Below, in pieces: positions 18,154 to 27,443 of a DNA stretch of 64,000 bases. A program made the translations under genes and the position numbers. Under the pieces are notes generated by a model that did no database searches, was not told where the DNA came from, and saw only the letters and a list, made by a program, of their open reading frames with translations. Every line of letters begins with the position of its first letter. Within the stretch, counting starts at the first letter, position 1. This DNA is from Paenibacillus sp. FSL R5-0341 (GTDB taxonomy: Bacteria; Bacillota; Bacilli; Paenibacillales; Paenibacillaceae). The stretch lies in contig NZ_CP150241.1 of the NCBI RefSeq assembly GCF_037975235.1, positions 2,852,001 to 2,916,000 of the forward strand, written 5' to 3'.

Positions 18154-20340
18154 TTGAATAACACCAAAAGAAGGATGGATCTTGTCCTTCTGCCGATTGT
18201 ATTACTGGCGGCATTTCTGAATGGGTACGGCATCTGGAACGATCAATATGCCAATTCCTATTATACGACTGCCGTTGGGAGTATGCTAAGCAACTTCCAT
18301 AACTTTTTCTATGCATCACTAGACTCGGCAGGCTCGGTAACTGTTGACAAACCACCTGTTGTCTTCTGGATCCAGACAGCCTTTGCCTATGTATTCGGAT
18401 TGCACGGATGGAGCGTTATTTTGCCGCAGGTATTAGCGGGAATCGGTTCGGTGCTCCTAATCTATTTCATGGTGAAACCTACATATGGTCTTGCAGCAGC
18501 ACGAATCTCGGCACTTGCGATGGCGACTGTGCCTGTCGTAGCCGCAGTCAGTCGGACCAACAATATTGACAGCATGCTGGTGTTTACGCTGCTGCTGGGT
18601 TCATGGTTTTTGTTCAAAGGCAGCAAACAAGGCAGTGCTTGGCGCATTCTGGTTTCCTTTGGGTTCATAGGCTTAGCCTTTAATATGAAGATGCTTCAAG
18701 CCTACATGATTCTCCCGGCGTTTTACTTGTTTTATCTGCTTGCATTTCAGGCGAAGTGGAGAAGGAAGATCATCCTGCTGATTTGCAGCACAGCGGTTCT
18801 GGCAGTGGTTTCCTTATCCTGGGCGGTTACTGTGGATTCTATACCCGAAGACGAGCGGCCTTATATCGGCAGCAGTGAAACAAACTCGGTCATGGAACTG
18901 GCATTTGGATACAATGGCCTGTCCCGTCTAACGGGTCAGCAGAACACAGCAGGTAACGCGGGGATGCCGAACGCTGCTGGGCAGGGCAATAATCGTGGCA
19001 ATCGAGGGGATTCGACTTCTGCTCCTAATCAGATGGGGAGTGGTGCCCCTGGCACGGGGCAAGATGTCAATGCACCGGATAACGATAATATGAATGGTTC
19101 GAACGGCATGAATGCCATGGGCGGTATGAATGGGCCGAATGCCAATTTCCCAAACGGTCAGATGCCGAATGATATGGAAATGCCAAAAGGAAGAAATTTC
19201 GGCGGTAATGGTGGCGGAGGCATGGGAGGCATGTTTGGTACGGGGGAGAAAGGTCCTCTGCGTCTGTTCCAGACTGAACTGTCAGGTCAAGCCAGCTGGC
19301 TTCTGCCAGTTGTATTGCTTGGATGCATTGCCATATTTGCAGGATTAAGACGGAGAAATATTACGAACAAGCACAAGGAGGCTTTGTTCTGGCTGGCCTG
19401 GTTGATTCCCGTTGCTGCCTTTTTCAGTGTGGCAGGTTTCTTCCATCAATATTATCTGATTATGCTTGCACCTCCAATTGCGGCGCTAACTGGCGCAGGA
19501 TATGTAGCCATGTGGAAGTTATATCGTGAACGAATGGGCTGGCAGGCGTGGTTGCTTCCGGTATCCGTGCTGCTGACGACCTTGTTCGGCTGGTATATCA
19601 TGCAGGTGTATAACGATACGATTGGTGCAGGCTGGTCCATTAGTGAATTGATCGCAGGTATTCTGGTCACGGTCATCCTGGTCGTTATGCTACATCGTAC
19701 ACATCGCTGGAAACAGGGCTTCATTATCGCAGGATTTGTGGTCATGCTGATCGGTCCAATCTATTGGGCATTCACCCCAATTACTTATGGTGGTAACAGT
19801 ATGATTCCGGCAGCAGGGCCTACAGGTTCCAATGGCATGTTTGGCGGAGCCGGCATGGGTATGCCGATGGGTAATGGTGCAGGGGTCACAGAAATGCCTT
19901 CAACTGGTGGCCGCGGCGGAATGGGCAACCGTAACGAAGAAGTCGATACAGCTACACTGAATTATCTGAAAGAGCACAATACAGGCGAAACGTATCTCTT
20001 CGCCACAACAGACTATAATCAGGCAGCACCTTATATTATCGACGAGAAAGCATCGGTAATTACGCTGGGAGGTTTCTCCGGTTCAGACCCGGTGTACACA
20101 ACGGAGGAACTGGAACAACTCGTCAAGAGTGGGCAAGTGAAATACTTCATGGTTGGTGGCATGGGTGGCCGAGGCGGAAACTCGGACATTAGTGATTGGA
20201 TCAAAGAGCACGGTACCGAGATTCCATCCTCAGAATGGCAGACAGGTACCGACAGCGGATCTACGGATAGCGGTGCCGCAGGAAACAGAGCTGGATTCGG
20301 ATTCGGCGGACAGACCACCTTGTACGAAGTGAAATTGTAG
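18154..20340 (+). CDS. PMT/GT39-type membrane glycosyltransferase (YkcB-like)
   Basis: 728 residues, TTG start 9 bases after GAAGGAG. About twelve hydrophobic segments. The first loop has TVDKPPVVFWIQ, the acidic motif of ArnT/PMT GT-C enzymes that use polyprenyl-phosphate sugars on the outer face of the membrane. Two low-complexity stretches rich in Gly, Met and Asn sit at about 264-367 and 549-597, flanking the later membrane helices. The C-terminal soluble domain (ATTDYNQAAPYI, ITLGGFSGSDP) is shared with B. subtilis YkcB. First gene of a four-gene operon that ends with galU. Confidence 0.85.
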   Translation: MNNTKRRMDLVLLPIVLLAAFLNGYGIWNDQYANSYYTTAVGSMLSNFHNFFYASLDSAGSVTVDKPPVVFWIQTAFAYVFGLHGWSVILPQVLAGIGSVLLIYFMVKPTYGLAAARISALAMATVPVVAAVSRTNNIDSMLVFTLLLGSWFLFKGSKQGSAWRILVSFGFIGLAFNMKMLQAYMILPAFYLFYLLAFQAKWRRKIILLICSTAVLAVVSLSWAVTVDSIPEDERPYIGSSETNSVMELAFGYNGLSRLTGQQNTAGNAGMPNAAGQGNNRGNRGDSTSAPNQMGSGAPGTGQDVNAPDNDNMNGSNGMNAMGGMNGPNANFPNGQMPNDMEMPKGRNFGGNGGGGMGGMFGTGEKGPLRLFQTELSGQASWLLPVVLLGCIAIFAGLRRRNITNKHKEALFWLAWLIPVAAFFSVAGFFHQYYLIMLAPPIAALTGAGYVAMWKLYRERMGWQAWLLPVSVLLTTLFGWYIMQVYNDTIGAGWSISELIAGILVTVILVVMLHRTHRWKQGFIIAGFVVMLIGPIYWAFTPITYGGNSMIPAAGPTGSNGMFGGAGMGMPMGNGAGVTEMPSTGGRGGMGNRNEEVDTATLNYLKEHNTGETYLFATTDYNQAAPYIIDEKASVITLGGFSGSDPVYTTEELEQLVKSGQVKYFMVGGMGGRGGNSDISDWIKEHGTEIPSSEWQTGTDSGSTDSGAAGNRAGFGFGGQTTLYEVKL

Positions 20341-20390
20341 CCGAAATGAAAATCTCGAACGAAGTCCATTGGAAAAGGGAGGGGACAAAC

Positions 20391-21377
20391 ATGGCTCAAA
20401 CGTACCGATACAGCATTATTATTCCCATGTATAACGAAGAAGCGGTGATCGAGGAGACCTATCGGCGTCTGAAGAAGGTCATGGGCAGCACAGGAGAGAG
20501 CTATGAACTGCTGTTCGTCAATGATGGCAGCATGGATCGAAGTGCACAGATGATTCGTGACTACGCCCGTTGGGACGAGAGTGTGAAGCTGATTGATTTT
20601 GCTCGTAACTTCGGTCATCAGATTGCGATAACAGCGGGTATGGATTATGCAGCGGGGGATGCCGTCGTCATTATCGATGCGGATCTTCAGGACCCACCCG
20701 AACTGATTCTGGATATGATCGCCAAGTGGAAAGAGGGCTATGAAGTGGTGTATGCCCGTCGCACCAGACGAAGTGGAGAAACCCGCTTCAAGAAATGGTC
20801 AGCCAGTCTGTTCTATCGTGTACTGCGTGCCTCAACGGATACAGATATCCCGGTGGACACCGGAGATTTTCGCCTGATTGACCGCAAAGTATGTGATGAG
20901 ATGAAACGTCTTCCGGAGAAAAACCGGTTCGTGCGCGGGCTGGTCAGTTGGGTCGGATTCCGTCAGACTGCCATTGAATATGAACGTGATGAACGCCCGG
21001 CAGGCGAAACGAAATATCCGCTGAAACGCATGCTGAAGCTGAGCCTGGATGGTATTACGTCATTTTCGCATAAACCGCTCAAGCTCGCAGGTTATGTAGG
21101 TGCGATCCTGTCGGTAGGCGGATTCATCTATATGTTAACCGTTATTGGTTCGGCCATCTTTACGGATTCAACGATGAAGGGGTGGCCCTCCATTGTGAGC
21201 ATCATGCTGATGTTTAACGGATTCATCCTGATCATGCTGGGCATTCTGGGCGAGTATGTTGGGCGAATCTATGATGAGACCAAGGCGCGTCCGCTATACA
21301 TTGTGAGAGACGTGGTTCCGGACGATGCCCAGCAAGCACAATCCCGATTGACAGCCCGAGTTGCTCACCATGACTAA
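20391..21377 (+). CDS. Polyprenyl-phosphate glycosyltransferase (GT2, GtrB/YkcC-like)
   Basis: 328 residues from ATG 20391 behind GGGAGGGG; earlier in-frame ATG codons lack a site. GT2 fold: IIIPMYNEE, FVNDGSMD, the DxD-type DADLQDPPE, and a KYPLKRMLKLSLDG segment before two C-terminal membrane helices. The family charges undecaprenyl phosphate with a sugar from a nucleotide donor on the inner face. It would feed the GT39 enzyme upstream. Confidence 0.88.
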   Translation: MAQTYRYSIIIPMYNEEAVIEETYRRLKKVMGSTGESYELLFVNDGSMDRSAQMIRDYARWDESVKLIDFARNFGHQIAITAGMDYAAGDAVVIIDADLQDPPELILDMIAKWKEGYEVVYARRTRRSGETRFKKWSASLFYRVLRASTDTDIPVDTGDFRLIDRKVCDEMKRLPEKNRFVRGLVSWVGFRQTAIEYERDERPAGETKYPLKRMLKLSLDGITSFSHKPLKLAGYVGAILSVGGFIYMLTVIGSAIFTDSTMKGWPSIVSIMLMFNGFILIMLGILGEYVGRIYDETKARPLYIVRDVVPDDAQQAQSRLTARVAHHD

Positions 21378-21765
21378 TCGTCTGGTCACACTCTTCAAGT
21401 TCGGAATTGTGGGTGTCGCGAATACGGCAGTGGATGCAGTGGTGTTTGCTTTGCTCGCAGTGATCGGTGTACCGGTTTTGATTGCTCAAGTAATCTCGTA
21501 CAGCTGTGGTGTTGCGAACAGTTATTGGCTGAACGGCAGATGGACTTTTCGAGATACAACACGAGAGGGCGGCGATAGAGCGAAACTTATTCGTTTTCTA
21601 ATCACCAATCTCGTCGTTCTCGCGTTATCCGCGCTGATTCTGATGATTTTGCACGACATGTTGGGTTGGAGTCTCGTGATAAGCAAGATCCTGGCTACTT
21701 TAATGGGAATGGTTCTGAACTATATGGCCAGCAGATATTGGGTGTTTCGTATAGCTATCAAATGA
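21370..21765 (+). CDS. GtrA family membrane protein (polyprenyl-linked sugar flippase)
   Basis: 131 residues with four hydrophobic segments and the GtrA pattern FGIVGVANTAVD ... SYWLNGRWTFRD. ATG 21370 overlaps the end of the glycosyltransferase gene by 8 bp; a TTG at 21361 is an alternative. Family role: moves the lipid-linked sugar across the membrane, between the GtrB-like and GT39 steps. Confidence 0.85.
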   Translation: MTNRLVTLFKFGIVGVANTAVDAVVFALLAVIGVPVLIAQVISYSCGVANSYWLNGRWTFRDTTREGGDRAKLIRFLITNLVVLALSALILMILHDMLGWSLVISKILATLMGMVLNYMASRYWVFRIAIK

Positions 21766-21781
21766 AAGGAGCGTAAGATGA

Positions 21782-22654
21782 ATGCGTATTAAAAAAGCAG
21801 TTATTCCGGCAGCGGGTCTCGGAACCCGTTTCCTGCCAGCGACCAAAGCACAGCCCAAAGAGATGTTACCGATTGTAGACAAACCGGCCATCCAATATAT
21901 TGTTGAAGAAGCAGTGCAATCAGGCATTGAGAATATCCTCATTGTGACCGGACGCAACAAAAAATCCATAGAGGATCATTTTGATAAATCGGTTGAGCTT
22001 GAACATTCTTTATATGCCAAGGGCAAACAGTCTTTATTGGAAGAGGTGCAGGCGATCAGCGAGATGGCCAATATTCATTTTATTCGTCAAAAAGAACCGC
22101 TTGGACTAGGGCACGCGATTGGGTGTGCACGGCAATTTGTAGGGGATGATGCTTTTGCTGTACTGCTCGGAGATGACATTATGGTCTCTGATCCGCCTGC
22201 ACTTGCACAGATGGTCCATCTCTATGAAAAGACAGGCAACCAAATCATCGGTGTTCGTCAGGTAGATGCGGCAAATGTGAGTAAATATGGCATCATTGAT
22301 TCAAATGGTGCAGAGGACCGGGTTCACCGAGTCACCAATTTGGTCGAAAAGCCTTCCCTTGCAGAAGCTCCATCCCGAACAGCTGTAATGGGACGATACA
22401 TTCTGAAACCTTCCATCTTTCCCATTCTGGATCAGATCGAGAGAGGGGCAGGAGGGGAATATCAGTTAACGGATGCTTTGAAAGAAGTAAGTCAGACGGA
22501 GGAACTGTTGGCCCTTGAACTGGAGGGGCGCCGCTACGATATTGGTGATCAGTTCGGATATATTCAGGCGATCTTGGAGATCGGACTGATGCGCAAGGAA
22601 TTACAACCCATGTTGACACCTTATCTTCAGAAGCTTGCAACCCAGTGGGCATAG
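21782..22654 (+). CDS. galU: UTP-glucose-1-phosphate uridylyltransferase
   Basis: 290 residues, nucleotidyltransferase signature PAAGLGTRFLPATKAQPKEM, then VEEAVQSGIE, EPLGLGHAI, LLGDDI and VEKP. It makes UDP-glucose. Position 16 bp after the GtrA gene with AAAGGAG suggests it supplies the donor for the operon, so the modification is probably glucosylation of a wall polymer. Equivalent to gtaB in Bacillus. Confidence 0.93.
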   Translation: MRIKKAVIPAAGLGTRFLPATKAQPKEMLPIVDKPAIQYIVEEAVQSGIENILIVTGRNKKSIEDHFDKSVELEHSLYAKGKQSLLEEVQAISEMANIHFIRQKEPLGLGHAIGCARQFVGDDAFAVLLGDDIMVSDPPALAQMVHLYEKTGNQIIGVRQVDAANVSKYGIIDSNGAEDRVHRVTNLVEKPSLAEAPSRTAVMGRYILKPSIFPILDQIERGAGGEYQLTDALKEVSQTEELLALELEGRRYDIGDQFGYIQAILEIGLMRKELQPMLTPYLQKLATQWA

Positions 22655-22727
22655 GGATTGATATGAAGCTTCCTGTAACGCTACAATGAGCAAGAAGTTC
22701 AAGTTGCTCTTTGAGGAGTGAGGAATC

Positions 22728-23573
22728 ATGAATGAGTCTATCATCAGGGACCTTATTAAGTATATGGACGTGGAGGACAACGCCGCCATTCAGTACGTTC
22801 AGACCGAGCATCGGATGAAACTGGGACTCTTTTGGGGAATACAGGAAGGTAGCCGGGTTCTGGAAATCGGATGTGGTCAGGGGGATACAACGGCCGTGCT
22901 TGCACACTTGGTGGGGGAGCATGGGTACGTTCATGGTGTAGATATTGCACCAGAGGATTATGGTGCACCTCTGACCGTAGGGGAAGCGGCAGCCAAGCTG
23001 CGGAGATCTCCGCTGGGTGATCGAATTCGAATGGATTATGATTTCGACATTCTAAGTGATCAGGCTCAATTCGCCGAGAATGAGTTTGATGTGATCGTAC
23101 TTTCCCATTGTTCATGGTACTTGAAATCGTTTGACGAACTGGCCCAGATTCTTAGCAAGGTTAGGACGTGGGGACATCAGTTATGTTTTGCCGAATGGGA
23201 TGCACGAGTTACAGATGTGAGCCAGATCTCACATTGGTTATCCGTTCTAATTCAATCCCAGGTCGAATGTTACAAAGAGAACAGCTTCTCCAATGTGCGC
23301 ACGCTCTTTACACCGGAGGATATCCAAGAGCTTGTCTCTGCGGCGGGCTGGATGATTAAGGAAGAGACTTCGATCCATTCTCCCGAGCTGCAGGACGGTC
23401 GCTGGGAAACCGAAATGACACTGGCAGAAGCGCCTGTGGAACTGCAAATGCTTCCGATCCCGGATAAAGTGAAAACACTTCTTCTTTCCGAATTGAAATT
23501 ACTTAAGACACATCATGTCTCGGGGCCAGGGAGTCCATTGGGAACGTATGCGATTGTTGCCAAAAAGCAGTAA
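22728..23573 (+). CDS. SAM-dependent methyltransferase
   Basis: 281 residues, class I fold: motif I VLEIGCGQGDTT, acidic HGVDIAPEDYG, then FDVIVLSHCSWYL. The target cannot be read from sequence. Starts after GAGGAGTGAGG, 73 bp behind galU, with no terminator between, so some co-transcription is possible. Confidence 0.8.
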   Translation: MNESIIRDLIKYMDVEDNAAIQYVQTEHRMKLGLFWGIQEGSRVLEIGCGQGDTTAVLAHLVGEHGYVHGVDIAPEDYGAPLTVGEAAAKLRRSPLGDRIRMDYDFDILSDQAQFAENEFDVIVLSHCSWYLKSFDELAQILSKVRTWGHQLCFAEWDARVTDVSQISHWLSVLIQSQVECYKENSFSNVRTLFTPEDIQELVSAAGWMIKEETSIHSPELQDGRWETEMTLAEAPVELQMLPIPDKVKTLLLSELKLLKTHHVSGPGSPLGTYAIVAKKQ

Positions 23574-23649
23574 AGAAATAGCCATTTGCAGCAAATTTTA
23601 AAAAATGTGTTTACTTCATCACAGTAATTTTGATATTATAATCGCAATA

Positions 23650-23955
23650 TCAAATGCGACGAAGAGACGAGTAGATAAAATTCATTCTTTCAAAGAGAGC
23701 TCCGGCAGCTGAAAAGGAGTAAAGAATCTTTTATTGAATAAAGACTCAGAGCAGCACATCGGAACTTAACGTTAAGGGATGGTGTGACAGGAGCTCCTGT
23801 TACAGAGCTAGAGTATGAACGGTCTACAGCAAGCATCATGGTTGTATTCCTTACTTGAAGAGGCGGATATGGTGACATATTGGCGAATCTGGGTGGTACC
23901 ACGAGAGTTCAATCTCGTCCCTGAGACTATTGTCTTGGGGATGGGATTTTTTGGT
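23650..23955 (+). promoter_or_regulatory. T-box riboswitch controlling asd, probable lysine specifier
   Basis: The hallmark TGGGTGGTACCACG is at 23890-23903, followed by a terminator hairpin (CCCTGAGAC ... GTCTTGGGG) and a T run near 23946. Stem I is recognisable: GAGT/ACTC lower helix, ATAAAA/TTTTAT upper helix, and the AGAGAGCTCC...GGAG apical part. The loop on the 3' side reads TGAA-T-AAA-G, which aligns with the usual specifier layout and gives AAA (Lys) at 23740-23742. Uncharged tRNA-Lys would thus raise asd expression. An alternative register would read GAC (Asp). Confidence 0.85.
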
Positions 23956-24096
23956 TTTTTCGGGGCTGTGATTACACGCTTTGGAATTGCCTGAATAGTG
24001 TTAATTAAGGAGTCAATTTCATAATACTTTTTTTGGTGAGTTATGATATTGATACAAAGAGAAGCATCACTCAAACCGAAAGGAAATGATGATTAA

Positions 24097-25182
24097 ATGT
24101 CAGCAAAATTGAAAGTCGGTATCGTCGGAGGAACAGGAATGGTGGGTCAGCGTTTTGTGGACCTGCTCGATCAACATCCATGGTTTGAAGTAACAGCTAT
24201 TTCTGCAAGCGCCAATTCGGCAGGTAAAACATATGAAGAATCCGTACAAGGCAGATGGAAACTGGCAGTTCCTATTCCGGAAGCTGTGAAGAAAATCGTG
24301 GTTCAGGATGCTTCCCAGGTAGAGGCGTTTGCCAGCCAGGTTGATTTTATTTTCTGCGCGGTTGATATGAAAAAGAATGAGATTCAAGAACTTGAAGAGG
24401 CTTATGCCAAAACAGGAACACCTGTCGTGTCTAACAACTCGGCTCACCGCTGGACGGCAGATGTACCAATGGTTATCCCTGAGATTAACCCGGGACATCT
24501 GGACGTGATTGAAGCTCAACGCAAACGTCTGAGTACCAAAACCGGATTCATTGCAGTAAAACCTAACTGCTCGATTCAGAGCTATGTACCAGCACTGCAC
24601 GCCTTGCGTGAGTTCAACCCGACTCAGGTTGTCGCTTCCACGTATCAAGCAATCTCTGGTGCAGGTAAAAACTTTACGGACTGGCCTGATATGCTCGATA
24701 ATGTCATTCCATACATCGGTGGCGAAGAAGAGAAGAGTGAGCAAGAACCACTGCGGATCTGGGGTAGCATCGAAAACAATCAGATCGTGAAAGCATCGGC
24801 TCCATTAATTACAACACAATGTATTCGTGTTCCTGTAACGGATGGGCATCTGGCTACTGTGTTTGTAAACTTCGAGAAAAAACCAAGCAAAGACGAAATT
24901 CTGGAGCGTTGGTTGCAGTTCAAAGGTCGCCCACAAGAGCTGGCTCTGCCAAGCGCACCAAAACAATTCATTACGTATTTTGAAGAAGAGAACAGACCAC
25001 AGACGAAACTGGATCGTGACATCGAACGCGGAATGGGTGTCTCCACAGGCCGACTGCGCGAAGATTCACTCTATGATTACAAATTCGTTGGATTGTCCCA
25101 CAACACGCTCCGCGGAGCAGCAGGCGGTGCAGTTCTGATCGCAGAATTGCTTAAAGCTGAAGGATATATTCAGCCGAAATAA
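24097..25182 (+). CDS. asd: Aspartate-semialdehyde dehydrogenase
   Basis: 361 residues: NADP motif GIVGGTGMVGQRF, catalytic Cys in KPNCSIQ, substrate-binding Arg/His in RVPVTDGH. It reduces aspartyl phosphate to the semialdehyde, the branch point to lysine, diaminopimelate, threonine and methionine. Length and the NCSIQ form resemble the archaeal/fungal subgroup rather than the roughly 345-residue enzyme usual in Bacillus. Controlled by the T-box; terminator at 25234. Confidence 0.93.
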   Translation: MSAKLKVGIVGGTGMVGQRFVDLLDQHPWFEVTAISASANSAGKTYEESVQGRWKLAVPIPEAVKKIVVQDASQVEAFASQVDFIFCAVDMKKNEIQELEEAYAKTGTPVVSNNSAHRWTADVPMVIPEINPGHLDVIEAQRKRLSTKTGFIAVKPNCSIQSYVPALHALREFNPTQVVASTYQAISGAGKNFTDWPDMLDNVIPYIGGEEEKSEQEPLRIWGSIENNQIVKASAPLITTQCIRVPVTDGHLATVFVNFEKKPSKDEILERWLQFKGRPQELALPSAPKQFITYFEEENRPQTKLDRDIERGMGVSTGRLREDSLYDYKFVGLSHNTLRGAAGGAVLIAELLKAEGYIQPK

Positions 25183-25233
25183 TCATAAAAGATGTATGAG
25201 TAGCAACAGATTTCTGAAAAGAATGATTAGATG

Positions 25234-25264
25234 AAAACCATCACTCGTTGATGGTTTTTTTTCT
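25234..25264 (+). terminator. asd terminator
   Basis: AAAACCATCA, loop CTCGT, TGATGGTTTT and further Ts. Confidence 0.9.
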
Positions 25265-25278
25265 ATTGTGTACAAGAA

Positions 25279-25464
25279 ATGGTAAGCGAAGAAGTTTCAC
25301 TTGTTAAGATCATCATGTTGTTTGTGTGGGCGTTTGGTAATTCCAACCCTTCCAAAGCAAATTACGCAAAAGCATCATTGTTATGGATCGCCATCGGAAT
25401 TGTGTTTTACATTCTTATCTTATCTTTAGGTTTAACAGCAGCATTTTCAGGAACGGATTACTAG
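25279..25464 (+). CDS. Small membrane protein or gene remnant
   Basis: A 61-codon frame with one clear hydrophobic helix (LLWIAIGIVFYILILSLGL) after NPSKANYAKAS. No ribosome binding site precedes 25279, and the frame starts 15 bp after the asd terminator; an internal ATG at 25315 has none either. It may be the tail of a lost membrane protein gene. It is followed by a strong terminator at 25519, as a real gene would be. Confidence 0.4.
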   Translation: MVSEEVSLVKIIMLFVWAFGNSNPSKANYAKASLLWIAIGIVFYILILSLGLTAAFSGTDY

Positions 25465-25518
25465 GTTTACGAAACGTAGCAGTATCGTAGCATTATAGTA
25501 ATAATAGCAACACAAATC

Positions 25519-25551
25519 AAAACGCCGACAATCATGTCGGCGTTTTTTTGA
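25519..25551. terminator. Terminator before the convergent symporter gene
   Basis: AAAACGCCGACA, loop ATCA, TGTCGGCGTTTT with more Ts. Confidence 0.88.
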
Positions 25552-25567
25552 TTATTCCAGTATGTTG

Positions 25568-26542
25568 TTAGGCAGCAGGTGTCTTATCTGACTTTTGCAG
25601 AAGCTGAGAGCGACGACCGAGCAGATAACCTGTCAATGATGCGAGCATCTGTTGGAATACCATGCCAAGCACGACCGGGACAGCAACAGGTGGCGGAAAA
25701 TAAGAAACGGCCAGTACCGCGCCTGCGCTGATATTGCGCATCCCTCCATTGAACACCAGAGCTACCTGATCGGCCTCATTCCAGCCCAGCAATCGGGCGA
25801 TGAAGTAACTTAACGCATAACCGAATGATGCCAGGAAAATAATGATGACCGCAAGACCAGCCAACTTCCAATTGAAATCGGCCAAGTAGGGTGCAACGAC
25901 AGATCCGTTAATCGCGACGACAGATGCCATAAACAATTTGGACAACGGGTTCAACCTTGGTCCCCAGACTGGGACAATGGCGCCTTTGGTCCACTCATTC
26001 AAAAGCATACCTACCAGGGATGGCACAACAATCATCCAGAACAGACTGCTCATCATGGCTGCCGTATCCAATGTGACACTGGTGCCGATTAACAGGGATA
26101 ACACGCCGGGCACTACAAAAGGAGCAAGCATGGTATCAATCAGGATGATGGAAAGTGTAAGTGCGATATTGCCCCGATAGATACTGACCCAGATAAAGCT
26201 GCTGATTCCTGTCGGAATCACGGCTGCCAGAACAAGGCCTGTTATAGTGTAGGCATCTGTAGGGAAGACCAAATGACCCATGCCCAGAGCGATGAGAGGC
26301 ATTGCCAAATGCAAAATAAACAGACATACAAACAGGGGGAACGGCTTCTTCAGCACGTTCACAAAATCCCTTATCCCAAGACTGATACTTCCAGCGAACG
26401 TCATGAACGCAAAAAGCCAAGGGGATAAAAAGGTATAAGAAGAAAGAAAACTCCCGCATAACACGCCAATAACAATGCTGATTGGGGTAATCAGTGGCAT
26501 GATGCGGTTCAAGCGTTGGTTTAAGGCTTGAAGCATAATCAT
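25568..26542 (-). CDS. Bile acid:sodium symporter (BASS) family transporter
   Basis: 324 residues, nine to ten hydrophobic segments. Family features: MTFAGSISLGIRDF, VIPTGISSFIWVS and the sodium-site region NGGMRNISAGAVLAV. Bacterial members carry organic anions such as pantoate or 2-keto acids; the substrate is not predictable here. Single gene, divergent from the lipoprotein at 26672. Confidence 0.85.
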   Translation of the reverse strand: MIMLQALNQRLNRIMPLITPISIVIGVLCGSFLSSYTFLSPWLFAFMTFAGSISLGIRDFVNVLKKPFPLFVCLFILHLAMPLIALGMGHLVFPTDAYTITGLVLAAVIPTGISSFIWVSIYRGNIALTLSIILIDTMLAPFVVPGVLSLLIGTSVTLDTAAMMSSLFWMIVVPSLVGMLLNEWTKGAIVPVWGPRLNPLSKLFMASVVAINGSVVAPYLADFNWKLAGLAVIIIFLASFGYALSYFIARLLGWNEADQVALVFNGGMRNISAGAVLAVSYFPPPVAVPVVLGMVFQQMLASLTGYLLGRRSQLLQKSDKTPAA

Positions 26543-26671
26543 GACATCCCTTTACCGTGTGATTCTACTATTATACATGTTAATAACGCTGGTTGCAGAC
26601 CCATTTGCAATGAAGCAGTCTGAACAGGTATCATGGACTTGGAACAAGGATTCCGATAAGGAGAAGGGGAG

Positions 26672-27148
26672 ATGATCATGTTCATAAGAAAAAGAAAGCA
26701 CACGTTAATGATGACAGGCCTTATTGCATCAAGTATTCTGCTGATTTCAGCCTGTTCTGTCGTGGAACAAGCCAATCAAAGTTTAAATTATGTGAGTGGG
26801 GCTACTGATTATATAGAACAGGTATCGAACGCCGGGGCTGATCTGCAAGAGCTCGCATCAGGTGCGGTGAATAATCCGGAGATTACGACGCAGATTCAAG
26901 AGAAGATCGATCTGATTCAAGCAGAAGCAAGCGAGTTTTCTCAACTGACGGCACCAGCGATCGGAGAAAGCATTCATGAGAATCTCGTCAGCTACAATAC
27001 GCAATTAACGGAAGTCGTGGACAATTTCGAGAATACGATTGCAGAGCAAGGCTTTACGGCTGAAAATTGGGAGAAGACAGGCATTCCTGAACTGATTACC
27101 AACATCAATAATTTGAAAGATCCGCTAAGCGGGCTTCAGGGAGAATAA
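26672..27148 (+). CDS. Predicted lipoprotein, DUF6376-like
   Basis: 158 residues. A basic start and hydrophobic stretch end in the lipobox LLISAC, so Cys would be lipidated and the protein anchored outside the membrane. The mature part is helical and acidic (VEQANQSLNYVSGATDYIEQ). Small lipoproteins of this type are common in Bacillales with no assigned role. RBS AAGGAGAAGGGG; terminator at 27172. Confidence 0.75.
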   Translation: MIMFIRKRKHTLMMTGLIASSILLISACSVVEQANQSLNYVSGATDYIEQVSNAGADLQELASGAVNNPEITTQIQEKIDLIQAEASEFSQLTAPAIGESIHENLVSYNTQLTEVVDNFENTIAEQGFTAENWEKTGIPELITNINNLKDPLSGLQGE

Positions 27149-27171
27149 GATGAATTAATCTAACTACATGA

Positions 27172-27216
27172 AAAGGGCGAGACATCGGAGTGATTGAATG
27201 ACCGATATGTTCGCCT
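27172..27216 (+). terminator. Terminator of the lipoprotein gene
   Basis: AAGGGCGA plus an inner CATCGG arm pair with CCGATATG and TCGCCTTTTTTT. Confidence 0.75.
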
Positions 27217-27331
27217 TTTTTTGTTTTCCGAAAACTCATGCATATTTAATGTCACTGGAGCTAGACTATATCAAGTAATCATGAGATACATATGACATTT
27301 ATCTCATATTCATGTGAAGATGATCTATGAT

Positions 27332-27414
27332 TTGACAAGGCTGTGACAGAGGCGTATGATAAAAATATAAGTTAATAAAATATAGTTACTTACTATAAGT
27401 TTATGATGTAACTA
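27332..27414 (+). promoter_or_regulatory. Promoter and candidate operators of the second dehydrogenase
   Basis: TTGACA (27332-27337), 17 bp, TATGAT (27355-27360). Downstream are two overlapping inverted repeats, TATAGT-5-ACTATA (27381-27397) and TAGTTAC ... GTAACTA (27383-27414), sited to block elongation or initiation. The regulator is not encoded next to them. Confidence 0.6.
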
Positions 27415-27443
27415 AATATATTTTGCCAAAGGAGAACTGCGTT

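Noticed and set aside
19080-19260. Repetitive DNA in the GT39 gene as a possible CRISPR or tandem array
   Set aside because: The repeats are short codon-level GGN/ATG/AAC patterns in frame with the protein, with no fixed repeat and spacer units.
20031-20618. 195-codon minus-strand ORF across the GT39/GT2 junction
   Set aside because: Antisense shadow without a ribosome binding site.
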